61,290 nt of DNA from an uncultured Eubacteriales bacterium (GCA_949288185.1 CASEIZ010000049.1:1-61290), one strand, 5' to 3'; positions 1-9,321 are shown, counted from the first letter of the stretch. Numbers and translations are program-made. Notes: generated from the sequence alone by a model not told the origin.

Positions 1-2
1 AA

Positions 3-422
3 ATACCAGAAATGAAACAAGAAATTGTACAAATAAAGGAACAATTAGAAGAAATACCAGAAATGAAACAAGAAATTGTACAAATAAAGGAACAATTAGA
101 AGAAATACCAGAAATGAAACAAGAAATTGTACAAATCAAGAAACAATTAGAAGAAATACCAGAAATCAAACAAGAAATTGTACAAATAAAGGAGCAAGTA
201 GAAGAAATACCGGAAATGAAACAAGAATTACGTAATATTAGTGGATCTGTTGCTAGAATAGAAGTAGAACATGGAGAAAAATTAGTAACTCTATTTGATG
301 CATATAAGGTTAATGCAGAAAAAATCGAAGAACAAGATAAAAGAATCACAAAATGTAAAAATATATTAGAAAAACAAGACAATCAACTTTATATTTTAAA
401 TTCAAAAATTAAAAATGCATAA
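3..422 (+). CDS. coiled-coil repeat protein, 3' end only
   Basis: The reading frame is open to the window edge, so the N-terminus lies upstream. The visible part begins with four near-identical 17-residue units (51 bp each, about 12-215) of the form MKQEIVQIKEQLEEIPE. The third and fourth units have drifted slightly (KK for KE; I for M and V for L). The spacing of hydrophobic and charged residues predicts a long coiled coil. After the repeats comes a tail (ELRNISGSVARIEVEHGEKL...LFDAY...) of a kind seen at the end of uncharacterised clostridial coiled-coil proteins. Function is unknown. The DNA repeats are almost identical, so the copy number may vary between strains or be collapsed in assembly. 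Confidence 0.75.
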   Translation: MPEMKQEIVQIKEQLEEIPEMKQEIVQIKEQLEEIPEMKQEIVQIKKQLEEIPEIKQEIVQIKEQVEEIPEMKQELRNISGSVARIEVEHGEKLVTLFDAYKVNAEKIEEQDKRITKCKNILEKQDNQLYILNSKIKNA

Positions 423-459
423 AAGCCTACTAGTGTGTTTTTATAGCTAACAGGCTTTT
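421..459 (+). terminator. hairpin after the coiled-coil gene
   Basis: AAAAGCCT (421-428) pairs with AGGCTTTT (452-459), directly overlapping the stop codon. There is no long T-run beyond the stem's own TTTT, so termination is likely but not certain. Confidence 0.55.
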
Positions 460-543
460 ATGAAATTCATTATATCATAACAATATTATCAATTTTATTT
501 TTATATAAATTTTTTTACAATCGTTTTATTTTCCAATTTATTA

Positions 544-574
544 TTAACAATTTCATATACTTTGTTTATATAAT
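544..574 (+). promoter_or_regulatory. candidate sigma-A promoter for the HD gene
   Basis: TTAACA (544-549) and TATAAT (569-574) lie 19 bp apart, upstream of the HD-domain gene. A second possible pair, TTGAAA (591-596) and TAGAAT (614-619) with a 17-bp spacer, would start transcription almost at the ribosome binding site and is less likely. Confidence 0.35.
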
Positions 575-638
575 GGAACTGTAACCAATCTTGAAATAAA
601 ATAAGAAAAATGATAGAATGCATAACGAGGTGAATACC

Positions 639-1415
639 ATGATAGATATACTAAGGGCAAAGAGAGTGTTTGCAGAATATGTAAAACCATATGATGCGGA
701 AAATGATAAAATAAAATTAAAGATTGAACATATAGAAAGAGTTTCACAAGTTGCTAAAAAATTAGCAACAAAATTAGAACTTGGTGAAGAAGATGTAAAA
801 TTAGCAGAATTAATAGGATTGCTTCATGATATAGGAAGATTTGAACAAATAAAAAGATTTAACACATTTAATGATAGAAAAAGTGTGAATCATGGAGAAT
901 ATGGTGTGCATGTGTTATTTAATAAACAAGATGGAATCATTAGGAAGTTTATAGAAGATAACCAATATGATAATATCATAAAAAATGCCATTTTCTATCA
1001 CAATAAAGATAAGTTAGATATCCCAGATAACCTAACAACCAGAGAGTTATTACATATTAAAATCGTGAGAGATAGTGATAAAATTGACATTTTAAATATA
1101 TTAACATATGAAAAAAAGGAAACAGCTTGGGAAAAAGCAGATTTATCAGATGATGTCATTACTGAAGAGATTTATAAAGAATTCATGGAAAATGGAAGAA
1201 TTGATTATCATAAGAAAAGAACAAGTGCGGATAGTCTAGTAGGACATTTTGCATATATTTTTGATTTTAATTTTCCAGAAAGTATACAATTTATAAAACA
1301 ACAAAACTATATGGAAAAAATATATAATCGATTTAAATTTCATAATCCAAAAACAATGAAACAATATCAAAATATATATGATAAAGTTGTGAAATATATG
1401 AAAACAGAGATATAA
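639..1415 (+). CDS. HD-domain hydrolase
   Basis: A protein of about 258 residues with a clear HD metal-binding signature: HD at residues 63-64 in LLHDIGRFEQ, a preceding His in the IEHIERV segment and later H/D residues (FYHNKDK, IVRDSDKIDIL). HD proteins of this type are metal-dependent phosphohydrolases, often acting on nucleotides. The substrate cannot be read from sequence. An in-frame ATG lies at 618, but GAGGTG at 627-632 is well placed for the ATG at 639, so I chose 639. It precedes topB by about 40 bp and may be co-transcribed with it. Confidence 0.85.
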   Translation: MIDILRAKRVFAEYVKPYDAENDKIKLKIEHIERVSQVAKKLATKLELGEEDVKLAELIGLLHDIGRFEQIKRFNTFNDRKSVNHGEYGVHVLFNKQDGIIRKFIEDNQYDNIIKNAIFYHNKDKLDIPDNLTTRELLHIKIVRDSDKIDILNILTYEKKETAWEKADLSDDVITEEIYKEFMENGRIDYHKKRTSADSLVGHFAYIFDFNFPESIQFIKQQNYMEKIYNRFKFHNPKTMKQYQNIYDKVVKYMKTEI

Positions 1416-1456
1416 TTGACAACAATATATAAAAGAAAATTAAAAGGATGATAACA

Positions 1457-3454
1457 TTGAGCAAAAAATTAATCATAACGGAAAAACCATCTGTGGCAAT
1501 GGAATTTGCTAAAGCATTAAAAATAACAACTAGCAGAAAAAATGGGTATCTAGAATCAAATGATTGGATTATTACATGGTGCGTAGGACATTTAGTTACT
1601 ATGAGTTATCCAGAAAAATATGATGAAAAATTAAAATTTTGGCGTTTAGATACCTTACCATTTATTCCAGAAGAATGGAAATATGAAATTATACCACAGG
1701 TGCAAAATCAATTTAATATTGTGCAACAATTATTGCAAAGAGAAGATATAGATGAAATATATAATGCCGGAGACTCTGGAAGAGAAGGAGAATATATACA
1801 GAGACTTGTGTTTATGATGGCAAAACCAAATCCAAAAGCAAAAATGAAAAGGGTATGGATAGATTCACAAACAGAGGAAGAAATCTTAAGAGGAATCCGA
1901 GAAGCAAAAGATATGGCAGAATATGACAGTTTATCAGATAGTGCTTATTTAAGAGCAAAGGAAGATTACTTAATAGGAATTAATTTTTCTAGATTATTAT
2001 CTATCATATTTGGAAGAAGATTGGCACAAAATATTCATGAAGATAGAGCCTCTATTTCTGTTGGAAGAGTCATGACTTGTGTGTTAGGAATGGTGGTATC
2101 TCGTGAAAGAGAAATCCGAAATTTTGTCAAAACAAAATATTATAAAATTATAGGAGAATTTGGAGAAGAACAAGCTTCTTTTAAAGCAGACTGGAAGGCA
2201 ACAGAAAAATCGACTGTATGGGAATCTCCGAAATTGTATAATGAAACAGGATTTAAAAAAGAGAAAGATGCGAAAGATTTTATTTTAAGTTTAAGTAATA
2301 AAAAAGCAGTCATAACAGAATTAAAAAAATCGAAACAAAAAGAAAATGCTCCATTATTATTCAACTTAGCAGAAATTCAAAATGAATGTACCAAACGATT
2401 TAAAATTAAGCCAGATGAAACGTTAGAAATTATTCAAAATTTATATGAGAAAAAATTAGTTACATACCCTAGAACAGATGCGAGAGTATTATCAACAGCA
2501 GTTAGCAAAGAAATTAATAAAAACTTAAATGGAATTGCCAAAGGTTGTAAAGATGAAGAGATACAAGGATATATCAAAAAAATGGTAGAAGAAAAATATT
2601 CTACGAATTTAGCAAAAACAAAATATGTCAATGATAGTAAAATCACAGACCACTATGCCATTATTCCAACAGGACAAGGGTATGAAAATTTTAATGGGTT
2701 ACCACAATTGCAAAAAGATATTTATTTGGTGATTGTAAAACGTTTCTTAGCCATTTTTTATCCACCAGCAGAATACAATAAGATTCAACTAACGATTGAA
2801 GTAGAAATGGATAATGAGAAAAAAGAAACTTTTACAACAAGTGGAAGAGTGTGTATCAATCAAGGTTTTTTAGAAATTTTAAAACCAGTAGATAAACATG
2901 AAAATAAAAAGAAGAAATCCACAAATGGTGAGCAAGATGTGGAAAATAAAGAAGAAGAAAACAAAAATGGTGAAAATAAAGCAACAGACTTAGAAATTCT
3001 AAAAAAATTAAAAAAAGGACAAGAAATATTAATTAAAAATTTTGAAATCAAAGAAGCAGAAACCTCACCACCAAACAGATATAATTCTGGTTCTATTATT
3101 CTAGCGATGGAAAATGCAGGAAAATTAATAGAAGAAGAGGAATTAAGAGAGCAAATAAAAGGTGCTGGAATTGGAACAAGTGCAACCAGAGGAGAAATCA
3201 TTAAAAAACTAGAAAAAATAAATTACATAGAAATTAATAATAAAACACAAATCATTACACCAAGTCAAAAAGGAGAATATATTTATGATATTGTATTACA
3301 ATCTATGCCAGATATGTTAAATCCAAAGTTAACAGCTAGTTGGGAAAAAGGGTTAGATATGGTGGCGAAAAAAGAAATCAAGCCAGATGAATTTATGACA
3401 AAACTAGAAAATTATATTCATAGCAAATTTAATAAATTGGTTGTTAAAATGTAA
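1457..3454 (+). CDS. topB: DNA topoisomerase III (type IA)
   Basis: A type IA topoisomerase that passes single DNA strands and resolves recombination or replication intermediates. The N-terminal Toprim domain shows EKPSVA and the acidic DSGREGEY motif. The active-site tyrosine is in TYPRTDAR, residue 337 counted from the TTG start. A Lys/Glu/Asn-rich insert (around residues 475-505) interrupts the C-terminal part, and there is no Cys zinc-finger tail. Length (about 665 residues) is slightly short for the family. The ATG at 1448 overlaps the AAAGGA ribosome binding site. The TTG at 1457 sits 8 nt after it and gives the usual family start (SKKLIITEKPS), so TTG is preferred. Confidence 0.93.
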   Translation: MSKKLIITEKPSVAMEFAKALKITTSRKNGYLESNDWIITWCVGHLVTMSYPEKYDEKLKFWRLDTLPFIPEEWKYEIIPQVQNQFNIVQQLLQREDIDEIYNAGDSGREGEYIQRLVFMMAKPNPKAKMKRVWIDSQTEEEILRGIREAKDMAEYDSLSDSAYLRAKEDYLIGINFSRLLSIIFGRRLAQNIHEDRASISVGRVMTCVLGMVVSREREIRNFVKTKYYKIIGEFGEEQASFKADWKATEKSTVWESPKLYNETGFKKEKDAKDFILSLSNKKAVITELKKSKQKENAPLLFNLAEIQNECTKRFKIKPDETLEIIQNLYEKKLVTYPRTDARVLSTAVSKEINKNLNGIAKGCKDEEIQGYIKKMVEEKYSTNLAKTKYVNDSKITDHYAIIPTGQGYENFNGLPQLQKDIYLVIVKRFLAIFYPPAEYNKIQLTIEVEMDNEKKETFTTSGRVCINQGFLEILKPVDKHENKKKKSTNGEQDVENKEEENKNGENKATDLEILKKLKKGQEILIKNFEIKEAETSPPNRYNSGSIILAMENAGKLIEEEELREQIKGAGIGTSATRGEIIKKLEKINYIEINNKTQIITPSQKGEYIYDIVLQSMPDMLNPKLTASWEKGLDMVAKKEIKPDEFMTKLENYIHSKFNKLVVKM

Positions 3455-3487
3455 AGTAGAGATGTAATTATAGACACCTCTGCTTTT
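3455..3487 (+). terminator. terminator of topB
   Basis: AGTAGAGATGT (3455-3465) pairs with ACACCTCTGCT (3474-3484), with two wobble or mismatched positions, and is followed by TTTT. Confidence 0.7.
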
Positions 3488-3519
3488 GGGATTAAAAGAA
3501 AATATATTTGCTAAAACTA

Positions 3520-3548
3520 TTTATATTTTCTAAAAAAAGTAGTATAAT
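3520..3548 (+). promoter_or_regulatory. candidate promoter of mfd
   Basis: A consensus -10 TATAAT (3543-3548) has only a weak -35 (TTTATA, about 3520). The expected start near 3555 leaves room for the ribosome binding site at 3575-3583. Confidence 0.45.
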
Positions 3549-3594
3549 ATAGAAATCAACTAGATTTATGTTACAAGGAAGGAATGCAAATAAA

Positions 3595-6500
3595 ATGAAT
3601 ACCATATTAGGAGAGCTTGGAAAATCTCAAAAGTTTGTAACATTGATAAATCAAATCGAAAAAGAAAAAAGTCCGATAATGTTATCGGGCTTAACTGGTG
3701 TGGGAATGGTAGAGTTATTAGCTAGTATTAATGAATATGCCAAAAGACCGATTTTAATTGTTACATACAATGAAATTCAAGCAAAAGAAATTGTAGAAAA
3801 TTTAAAAGCATTTGTGGATAAAGGAGATATCTTTCCCAAAAAAGAAATTGTCACTTATGACTATATTGCAGAAAGTAAAGACTTACCTTATGAAAGGATA
3901 GAAGTCTTAAGTAAAATCAAAGAAAAAAGAAATCCAATTGTAGTTACCACAATAGAAGCTTTAATGCAAAAATTACCACCAAAAGAAGTATTGTTTAAAA
4001 ACATACTACATTTCAAAGTAGGAGATATCTATTCATTAGAAGATATAAAGAAAACATTAGTCAATTTAGGATATGTAAGATGTGACCTAATAGAAGGAAG
4101 AGGTCAATTTAGTATTAGAGGTGGTATTTTAGATATTTCTGTTTCTGACAAAATCGGTGTGAGAATTGAATTTTGGGGAGATGAAGTCGATTCTATTAGA
4201 AATTTTGCGATTGTTAGCCAAAGATCAATTAATACTTTAGAAAAAGTAGAAATTTATCCAGCACATGAATACATATTAGAACAATCCATAGAACAAGTAT
4301 GTAAAAATATTAGAGATTTAAGTGTAAGTGAAAAACAGAAAGAAATTATAGAAGAAGATATAGAGCAAATTATTGGTGGAAATTATATTAGCAAAATTGA
4401 TAAATATTTTGATTGTTTTTATACACATTCATCTACGGTATTAGAGTATCTATCTGATAGATATATCATCGTATTAGATGAAGAAAGAAAAATAGAGCAA
4501 AGAACAGAAAATATTAAACAAGATAGAAAAAATCTAATCAATGCTTTAGTGGAAAAAGAAAAAATAATTCCTCAAAGTTTAGAGGATACGATTGAATATG
4601 AGGAAATTGAAAGCATTTTAGAAAATGGAAAAAGAAATCTAATCTATTTAGAAAAACAAGATAGCGTAACTAATAAACAAGCAGAGAAATATGTCTTTGA
4701 ATATAGAGAGGTTAATTTCTATAAAAGTGAGATTGAAAACTTATTCCAAGAATTGAAAGAAGCCCTAAAGCAAAGAAAGAGTGTATATGTCTTAGTTGAG
4801 AATAAAGAAAAGGCAAAAAAACTAAAAGAAATATTAGATAAAGAAGAAATTATATGTAAGATAGAAGAAAAATTAGATAAGACAATTGTGGTAAAAACAG
4901 TAGAAAAAGTGGTTACCATCGGAATTGGAAAAATATCAGCAGGATTCGAAAATTATGAAATTAATCAATTGGTCATTTCAGCAGATGAATTGATTAGTGG
5001 AGAAAGAAGAAAAAGAAAAGCGGTTCATTCAGCCTATACAGAAGGAGAAAAGGTTGTATTTGCTGACTTAAAAATAGGAGATTATGTGGTTCATAAAACC
5101 TATGGAATTGGTATCTACATTGGTGTTAATACCATTAAAGCAGATGGAACCATTAAGGATTATATCAAAATCAAATACAAAAATGATGATATTTTGTATG
5201 TACCAACAAACCAAATGGATATGATTCGAAAATATGTTGGTGGAGATAAGATTAATCCAAAAATCAATCGATTAGGTAGCAAGGAATGGGAAAATACAAA
5301 AACAAGAGTCAAGAAAAATTTAAGAGAAGTGGCAACAGAATTAATCGAATTATATGCCAAAAGAGAAAAGTCACAAGGATTTAGTTTTAGTAAAGATACG
5401 CCTTGGCAAAATGAATTTGAAGCTAAATTTCCATATCAAGAAACAGATGACCAATTACGTTGTATTGAAGAGGTAAAAAAGGATATGGAAACCAATAGAC
5501 CAATGGATAGACTATTATGTGGTGATGTGGGATATGGTAAAACAGAAGTTGCCATAAGAGCAGCATTTAAAGCAGTGATGGACCAAAAACAAGTAGCCTA
5601 TTTAGCACCAACAACAGTTTTAGCAGAACAACAATATCAAGAATTTAAAGAAAGAATGAAAGATTATCCAATCAAAGTAGAAATTTTGAATAGATTTAAG
5701 TCTGCAAAATATCAAAAAGAGGTTATCAAAGGATTAAAATTAGGTGAAGTAGACGTTGTTGTGGGAACCCATAGAATTCTTAGTAAAGATGTAGAATTCA
5801 AGGATTTAGGATTATTAATTATCGATGAAGAGCATCGATTTGGTGTAAAAGATAAAGAAAAGATAAAACAATATAAGACAAATGTAGATGTATTAACCAT
5901 GACAGCAACACCAATTCCGAGAACTCTACATATGTCAATTGTAGGGGTAAGGGATATGTCTGTTATCTATGAACCACCACATAACAGAAGACCTGTACAA
6001 ACTTATGTATTAGAATATGATAAAGAAGTCATAAGAGAAGCCATTACAAAGGAATTAGAAAGAGATGGGCAAGTATTTTATATCTTTAATAATGTGGAGA
6101 ATATCCAAAGAAAAGCAGATGAAATATCAAGACTTGTACCAGAGGCAGAAGTTTCTTATGCACATGGACAAATGTCAGGAAATCAGATTGAAGAAATCAT
6201 GAGTGATTTTATTCAAAAGAAATCCAATGTATTAGTATGTACAACCATTTTGGAATCTGGAATTGATATACCAAATGCCAATACGATTATTGTTGAAAAT
6301 GCAGACAGAATGGGATTAGCACAACTATATCAAATACGAGGAAGAGTAGGAAGAAGTGATAGGCAAGCTTATGCATATATTACCTATAAACGAGATAAAT
6401 TGTTATCAGAAGTAGCAGATAAGCGATTAAAAGCCATAAAAGAATTTACAGAATTTGGTTCAGGATTTAAAATTGCGATGCGTGATTTGGAAATTAGAGG

Positions 6501-7089
6501 TGCAGGAAGCTTACTTGGAGAAATCCAATCAGGACATTTAGAACAAGTAGGATATGATACATATTGCAACTTGTTAGATGAAGTTATCAAAGAAATGAAA
6601 GGAATTGAAATAAAACCAGAAGTCGATATCCAAATAGACTTAAATGTCACTAGTTATATTCCAGATGACTATATCTCAGATGCCAATCAAAAAATCGAGA
6701 TTTATCAAGATATTGCATTATGTAAGAATGAAGAAGATATCCAAAATATCATTGATGAAATTATTGATAGATTTGGTAATATGCCAGCAGAATTAGAAAA
6801 TTTAATTGACATTGCCAGAATTAAATATTTAGCAAAAGCATTAAATATATCAAAAATTGCAAGCAAGAAAACAACAGTTGTTTTTACTTTTGAAGAAACA
6901 CAATTCAGTTATGATGTTGCAAAACTTGTAAAAGAATATGGAAATAGATTAAAATTTTCAGCAGGTATTAAACCAATGATTACATTAGAGATTGGGACAG
7001 ATAATGAAATGAAGATTTTAAATGATGTAACAGAATTTTTGAAGACATTGATAAAGTATAAAAAGGAAGATAAAGAAGTAACAGAATAA
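3595..7089 (+). CDS. mfd: transcription-repair coupling factor Mfd
   Basis: Mfd displaces RNA polymerase stalled at DNA lesions and recruits UvrA. From the 3595 start it has about 1164 residues, the normal family length. Order: UvrB-like N-terminal modules, a CarD-like RNA polymerase interaction domain near residue 489 (KIGDYVVHKTYGIGIY), then a superfamily 2 translocase with Walker A GDVGYGKTE (from residue 643) and DEEH (744-747). The motif GRVGRSDRQAYAY and a C-terminal TRCF domain follow. The ATG at 3568 has no ribosome binding site. AAGGAAGG at 3576-3583 serves the ATG at 3595, though the 11-12 nt spacing is long. Confidence 0.95.
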   Translation: MNTILGELGKSQKFVTLINQIEKEKSPIMLSGLTGVGMVELLASINEYAKRPILIVTYNEIQAKEIVENLKAFVDKGDIFPKKEIVTYDYIAESKDLPYERIEVLSKIKEKRNPIVVTTIEALMQKLPPKEVLFKNILHFKVGDIYSLEDIKKTLVNLGYVRCDLIEGRGQFSIRGGILDISVSDKIGVRIEFWGDEVDSIRNFAIVSQRSINTLEKVEIYPAHEYILEQSIEQVCKNIRDLSVSEKQKEIIEEDIEQIIGGNYISKIDKYFDCFYTHSSTVLEYLSDRYIIVLDEERKIEQRTENIKQDRKNLINALVEKEKIIPQSLEDTIEYEEIESILENGKRNLIYLEKQDSVTNKQAEKYVFEYREVNFYKSEIENLFQELKEALKQRKSVYVLVENKEKAKKLKEILDKEEIICKIEEKLDKTIVVKTVEKVVTIGIGKISAGFENYEINQLVISADELISGERRKRKAVHSAYTEGEKVVFADLKIGDYVVHKTYGIGIYIGVNTIKADGTIKDYIKIKYKNDDILYVPTNQMDMIRKYVGGDKINPKINRLGSKEWENTKTRVKKNLREVATELIELYAKREKSQGFSFSKDTPWQNEFEAKFPYQETDDQLRCIEEVKKDMETNRPMDRLLCGDVGYGKTEVAIRAAFKAVMDQKQVAYLAPTTVLAEQQYQEFKERMKDYPIKVEILNRFKSAKYQKEVIKGLKLGEVDVVVGTHRILSKDVEFKDLGLLIIDEEHRFGVKDKEKIKQYKTNVDVLTMTATPIPRTLHMSIVGVRDMSVIYEPPHNRRPVQTYVLEYDKEVIREAITKELERDGQVFYIFNNVENIQRKADEISRLVPEAEVSYAHGQMSGNQIEEIMSDFIQKKSNVLVCTTILESGIDIPNANTIIVENADRMGLAQLYQIRGRVGRSDRQAYAYITYKRDKLLSEVADKRLKAIKEFTEFGSGFKIAMRDLEIRGAGSLLGEIQSGHLEQVGYDTYCNLLDEVIKEMKGIEIKPEVDIQIDLNVTSYIPDDYISDANQKIEIYQDIALCKNEEDIQNIIDEIIDRFGNMPAELENLIDIARIKYLAKALNISKIASKKTTVVFTFEETQFSYDVAKLVKEYGNRLKFSAGIKPMITLEIGTDNEMKILNDVTEFLKTLIKYKKEDKEVTE

Positions 7090-7120
7090 GTATAAAAAGA
7101 GAATAAGTAAATACCATAAA

Positions 7121-7170
7121 AAGAATCTAGGTTATTAGATAAAATGTTTAATAATTTAGGTTCTTTTTTT
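7121..7170 (+). terminator. terminator of mfd
   Basis: A 16-bp arm (7121-7136) pairs, with G-U pairs, to 7150-7165 and runs into TTTTTTT. Confidence 0.85.
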
Positions 7171-7272
7171 GAATTGTAAAAAGAAAAATAATTGAAAAAA
7201 GACTAAAAAAGAAAAAAATGGAAATAATGATTATGAGAGAAAAAAATTAAGTAAGATAATTTATAAAAATGC

Positions 7273-7301
7273 TTGAAAAAGATAAATAGCATAGATATAT
7301 G
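7273..7301 (+). promoter_or_regulatory. candidate promoter of the prepilin/lectin gene
   Basis: TTGAAA (7273-7278) is followed after 17 bp by TATATG (7296-7301). The region 7171-7362 is otherwise A-rich with no other visible feature. Confidence 0.35.
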
Positions 7302-7362
7302 CTAAAAGCAAACATAAAATTTTAAAGCAAAAGAAAAATAAAAAAGAAAGGGAGCAAAGCAA

Positions 7363-9060
7363 ATGAAGAAAGAACAAACATTTGAGATGAAAAAGATAAT
7401 CAAAAAGAATAATGGTATTACTTTAATTGCACTTGTCATCACAATCATTGTCTTGTTAATTTTAGCAGGGGTAACAATAGCAACATTAACAGGAGAGAAT
7501 GGAATCTTAACAAGGGCAAGTGATGCAAGTGAACAAACAGAATTAGCCGATGAAAGAGAAAAAGTAGAATTAGCAACAATAGGAGCATTGGCAAAAGAAA
7601 ATGGAGGAGAAATTAGCCAAACAAGTTTAGAAGAAGAATTAGGAAAATATTTTGAGAACGGGAAATACGCAGTAGAACCAGGAACAAATGAGGATGGAAC
7701 AGAAGGATATATAGTAACCATAACGGAAAATGATGAACAAGGGAGAACATATTTTGTTGATAAAAATGGAAATGTCGAGGATTATATAGTAAGAGAACCA
7801 GCAGAGCCAACAGAAGGGACAGGAACAAACTTTAACATGAGTTATGGTGTGATAGAAGTAGAATTCTTAGGTGGAACAAGTTATAATGCAACAACTACAC
7901 CAAATCACCCTGTATTAAAAGAAGGAATGACAGCAATCACATATAATGAATCAACAGGAGAAACAACAAATGTAAGTAATAGTAGTGGAACAGATTGGTA
8001 TAGTTATGTAGCAGGAAGTGGAGCAAATGATAATAATGCAAGCCATTGGGCAAATGCAAAAGTAACAGTAGATAGTGTAGATAGTTATTTTGTATGGATA
8101 CCAAGATATGCATATAGAATCATTTATTTTGATTCACAAGATAGTGAAAATGCCTATAGATCAGGAACATTAACAGAAGAAGCAGCATTAGCCAATAATC
8201 AAATCTTAGGGTATAGTGACGCAAGAGGAATTGTGGATACAGAGGGAAAAACAAAAGAAGGAGTGTCTGTACAAACAGCAATATCAGTAAATGATAAATA
8301 TTTCAAAACACATCCTGCATTTGAGGATAATGTGGATTATGGAGGATGGAGTAGTAAACTAGAAGGAATATGGATGGCAAAATATGAAGCAAGCAAAGTA
8401 GGTAATAAAACAACACCAAAATTTGAACCAGGCATATCAAGTTGGAGAAGTATTACAATAGGAAATATGTTCACATATGCACAAAGATATAATCCTACTT
8501 TAAATAGTCACATGATGAAAAATAGTGAATGGGGAGCAGTTGCTTATTTAACAGAAAGTAAATATGGAAGAAATGGAACAGAAGTAACTATAAATAACAA
8601 TAGTAATTATTTAACAGGAAATGCAGGAGATAATGTTTCAGCAAGCAGTAGTACAACAACAAATGCATATAATACAGAAAAAGGAGTACTAGCAAGTAGT
8701 ACAGGAAATATATATGGAATTTATGATTTATCAGGAAATGCATATGAATATGTATCAGGATATTACACAGGAAGTTCGGATTTAACCAATGGAAGTTTAT
8801 TTGCAAATGGAATCAGTGATGCATATTCAACAGCATATAGTGGAACAACAGCAAGTAGTGCATATAAATATGGAGATGCCACATATGAAACAAATGGATG
8901 GAATAGCGATGACGCCTACTTTGTTGATTGGTACTACCCTTTCTTCTATCGTGGAGGCTGCTATGACGATACTTCCAATGCTGGAGTATTCGACTTCTAC
9001 AGTGGCTATGGGAATGAGAAAAGAGAATTCAGCTTTCGTGTAAGTCTCGCAGTACAGTAA
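7363..9060 (+). CDS. prepilin-like protein with C-type-lectin-fold domain, probable DGR target
   Basis: 565 residues. Near the N-terminus, KKNNGITLIALVITIIVLL resembles a type IV prepilin/pseudopilin signal: a basic stretch, Gly for cleavage, then a hydrophobic helix. Glu5 of classical pilins is replaced by Ala. The middle is rich in Ser, Thr and Asn. The C-terminal part resembles the FGE/C-type-lectin fold: MAKYEASK, SEWGAVAYL, GIYDLSGNAYEYVSGY, then RGGCY, NAGVF and SFRVSL. The RGG...AGVF...FR..L ending is typical of proteins diversified by diversity-generating retroelements. The last ~155 bp are more GC-rich than the rest and use mainly NNC/NNT codons. AAGGGAG at 7348-7354 supports the 7363 start. 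A surface or pilus-displayed binding protein is inferred; neither a pilus operon nor a reverse transcriptase lies in the window. Confidence 0.8.
   Translation: MKKEQTFEMKKIIKKNNGITLIALVITIIVLLILAGVTIATLTGENGILTRASDASEQTELADEREKVELATIGALAKENGGEISQTSLEEELGKYFENGKYAVEPGTNEDGTEGYIVTITENDEQGRTYFVDKNGNVEDYIVREPAEPTEGTGTNFNMSYGVIEVEFLGGTSYNATTTPNHPVLKEGMTAITYNESTGETTNVSNSSGTDWYSYVAGSGANDNNASHWANAKVTVDSVDSYFVWIPRYAYRIIYFDSQDSENAYRSGTLTEEAALANNQILGYSDARGIVDTEGKTKEGVSVQTAISVNDKYFKTHPAFEDNVDYGGWSSKLEGIWMAKYEASKVGNKTTPKFEPGISSWRSITIGNMFTYAQRYNPTLNSHMMKNSEWGAVAYLTESKYGRNGTEVTINNNSNYLTGNAGDNVSASSSTTTNAYNTEKGVLASSTGNIYGIYDLSGNAYEYVSGYYTGSSDLTNGSLFANGISDAYSTAYSGTTASSAYKYGDATYETNGWNSDDAYFVDWYYPFFYRGGCYDDTSNAGVFDFYSGYGNEKREFSFRVSLAVQ
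8905..9060 (+). other. putative DGR variable region
   Basis: An abrupt shift from AT-rich, A/T-ending codons to NNC/NNT codons (GAC, TAC, TTC, TGC, GGC, AGC) covers the last ~50 codons. It encodes aromatic and small residues around fixed RGG, AGVF and FRVSL framework positions. This is the pattern left when adenines in AAC/AAT codons of a template repeat are mutagenised. The template copy is not in this window, so the limits are approximate. Confidence 0.6.
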
Positions 9061-9134
9061 TGTGAAATCTGTTATCTGAGCAATATCAAATACAACAACT
9101 ACAAGTAAAACAGGAAGAGATTCAATCATAAGTT

Positions 9135-9167
9135 CTTTTCGTTCGAGCGAAAGCTTAGAACGAAAAG
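9135..9167 (+). repeat. hairpin with GAAA loop after the putative variable region
   Basis: CTTTTCGTTC (9135-9144) pairs with GAACGAAAAG (9158-9167). Inside, AGC-GAAA-GCT (9146-9155) forms a tetraloop stem. GRNA-loop hairpins lie downstream of the variable region in known DGRs and assist homing. Here the distance is about 75 nt from the stop codon, longer than usual. It lacks a T-run, so it is not an obvious terminator. Confidence 0.6.
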
Positions 9168-9209
9168 TTAAGAAATATATTGCTAAAACTGAAAAAAAGT
9201 TATAAAATA

Positions 9210-9243
9210 CAATCATACAAAATCAAAGTATGGTTGTTTTTTA
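9210..9243 (+). terminator. terminator
   Basis: CAATCATAC (9210-9218) pairs with GTATGGTTG (9228-9236), followed by TTTTTT. It closes the prepilin/lectin transcript. Confidence 0.8.
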
Positions 9244-9270
9244 TTTGTATGTACTATATATGCAACCATA

Positions 9271-9299
9271 TTTATACAATATAAAAATATCAATATAAT
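9271..9299 (+). promoter_or_regulatory. candidate promoter of the DUF362 gene
   Basis: TTTATA (9271-9276) and a consensus TATAAT (9294-9299) lie 17 bp apart, just upstream of the ribosome binding site of the gene at 9322. Confidence 0.45.
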
Positions 9300-9321
9300 A
9301 GACAAAGAAAGAGGGAAAAAC

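Noticed and set aside
8827..9216. Antisense open frame across the end of the lectin gene and hairpin
   Set aside because: Has no recognisable domain and its reading is explained by the sense-strand gene; no ribosome binding site.
9061..9321. Possible DGR accessory gene or template repeat directly downstream of the variable region
   Set aside because: No open frame of useful size and no second copy of the variable-region sequence were found there; only a hairpin, a terminator and a promoter are visible.
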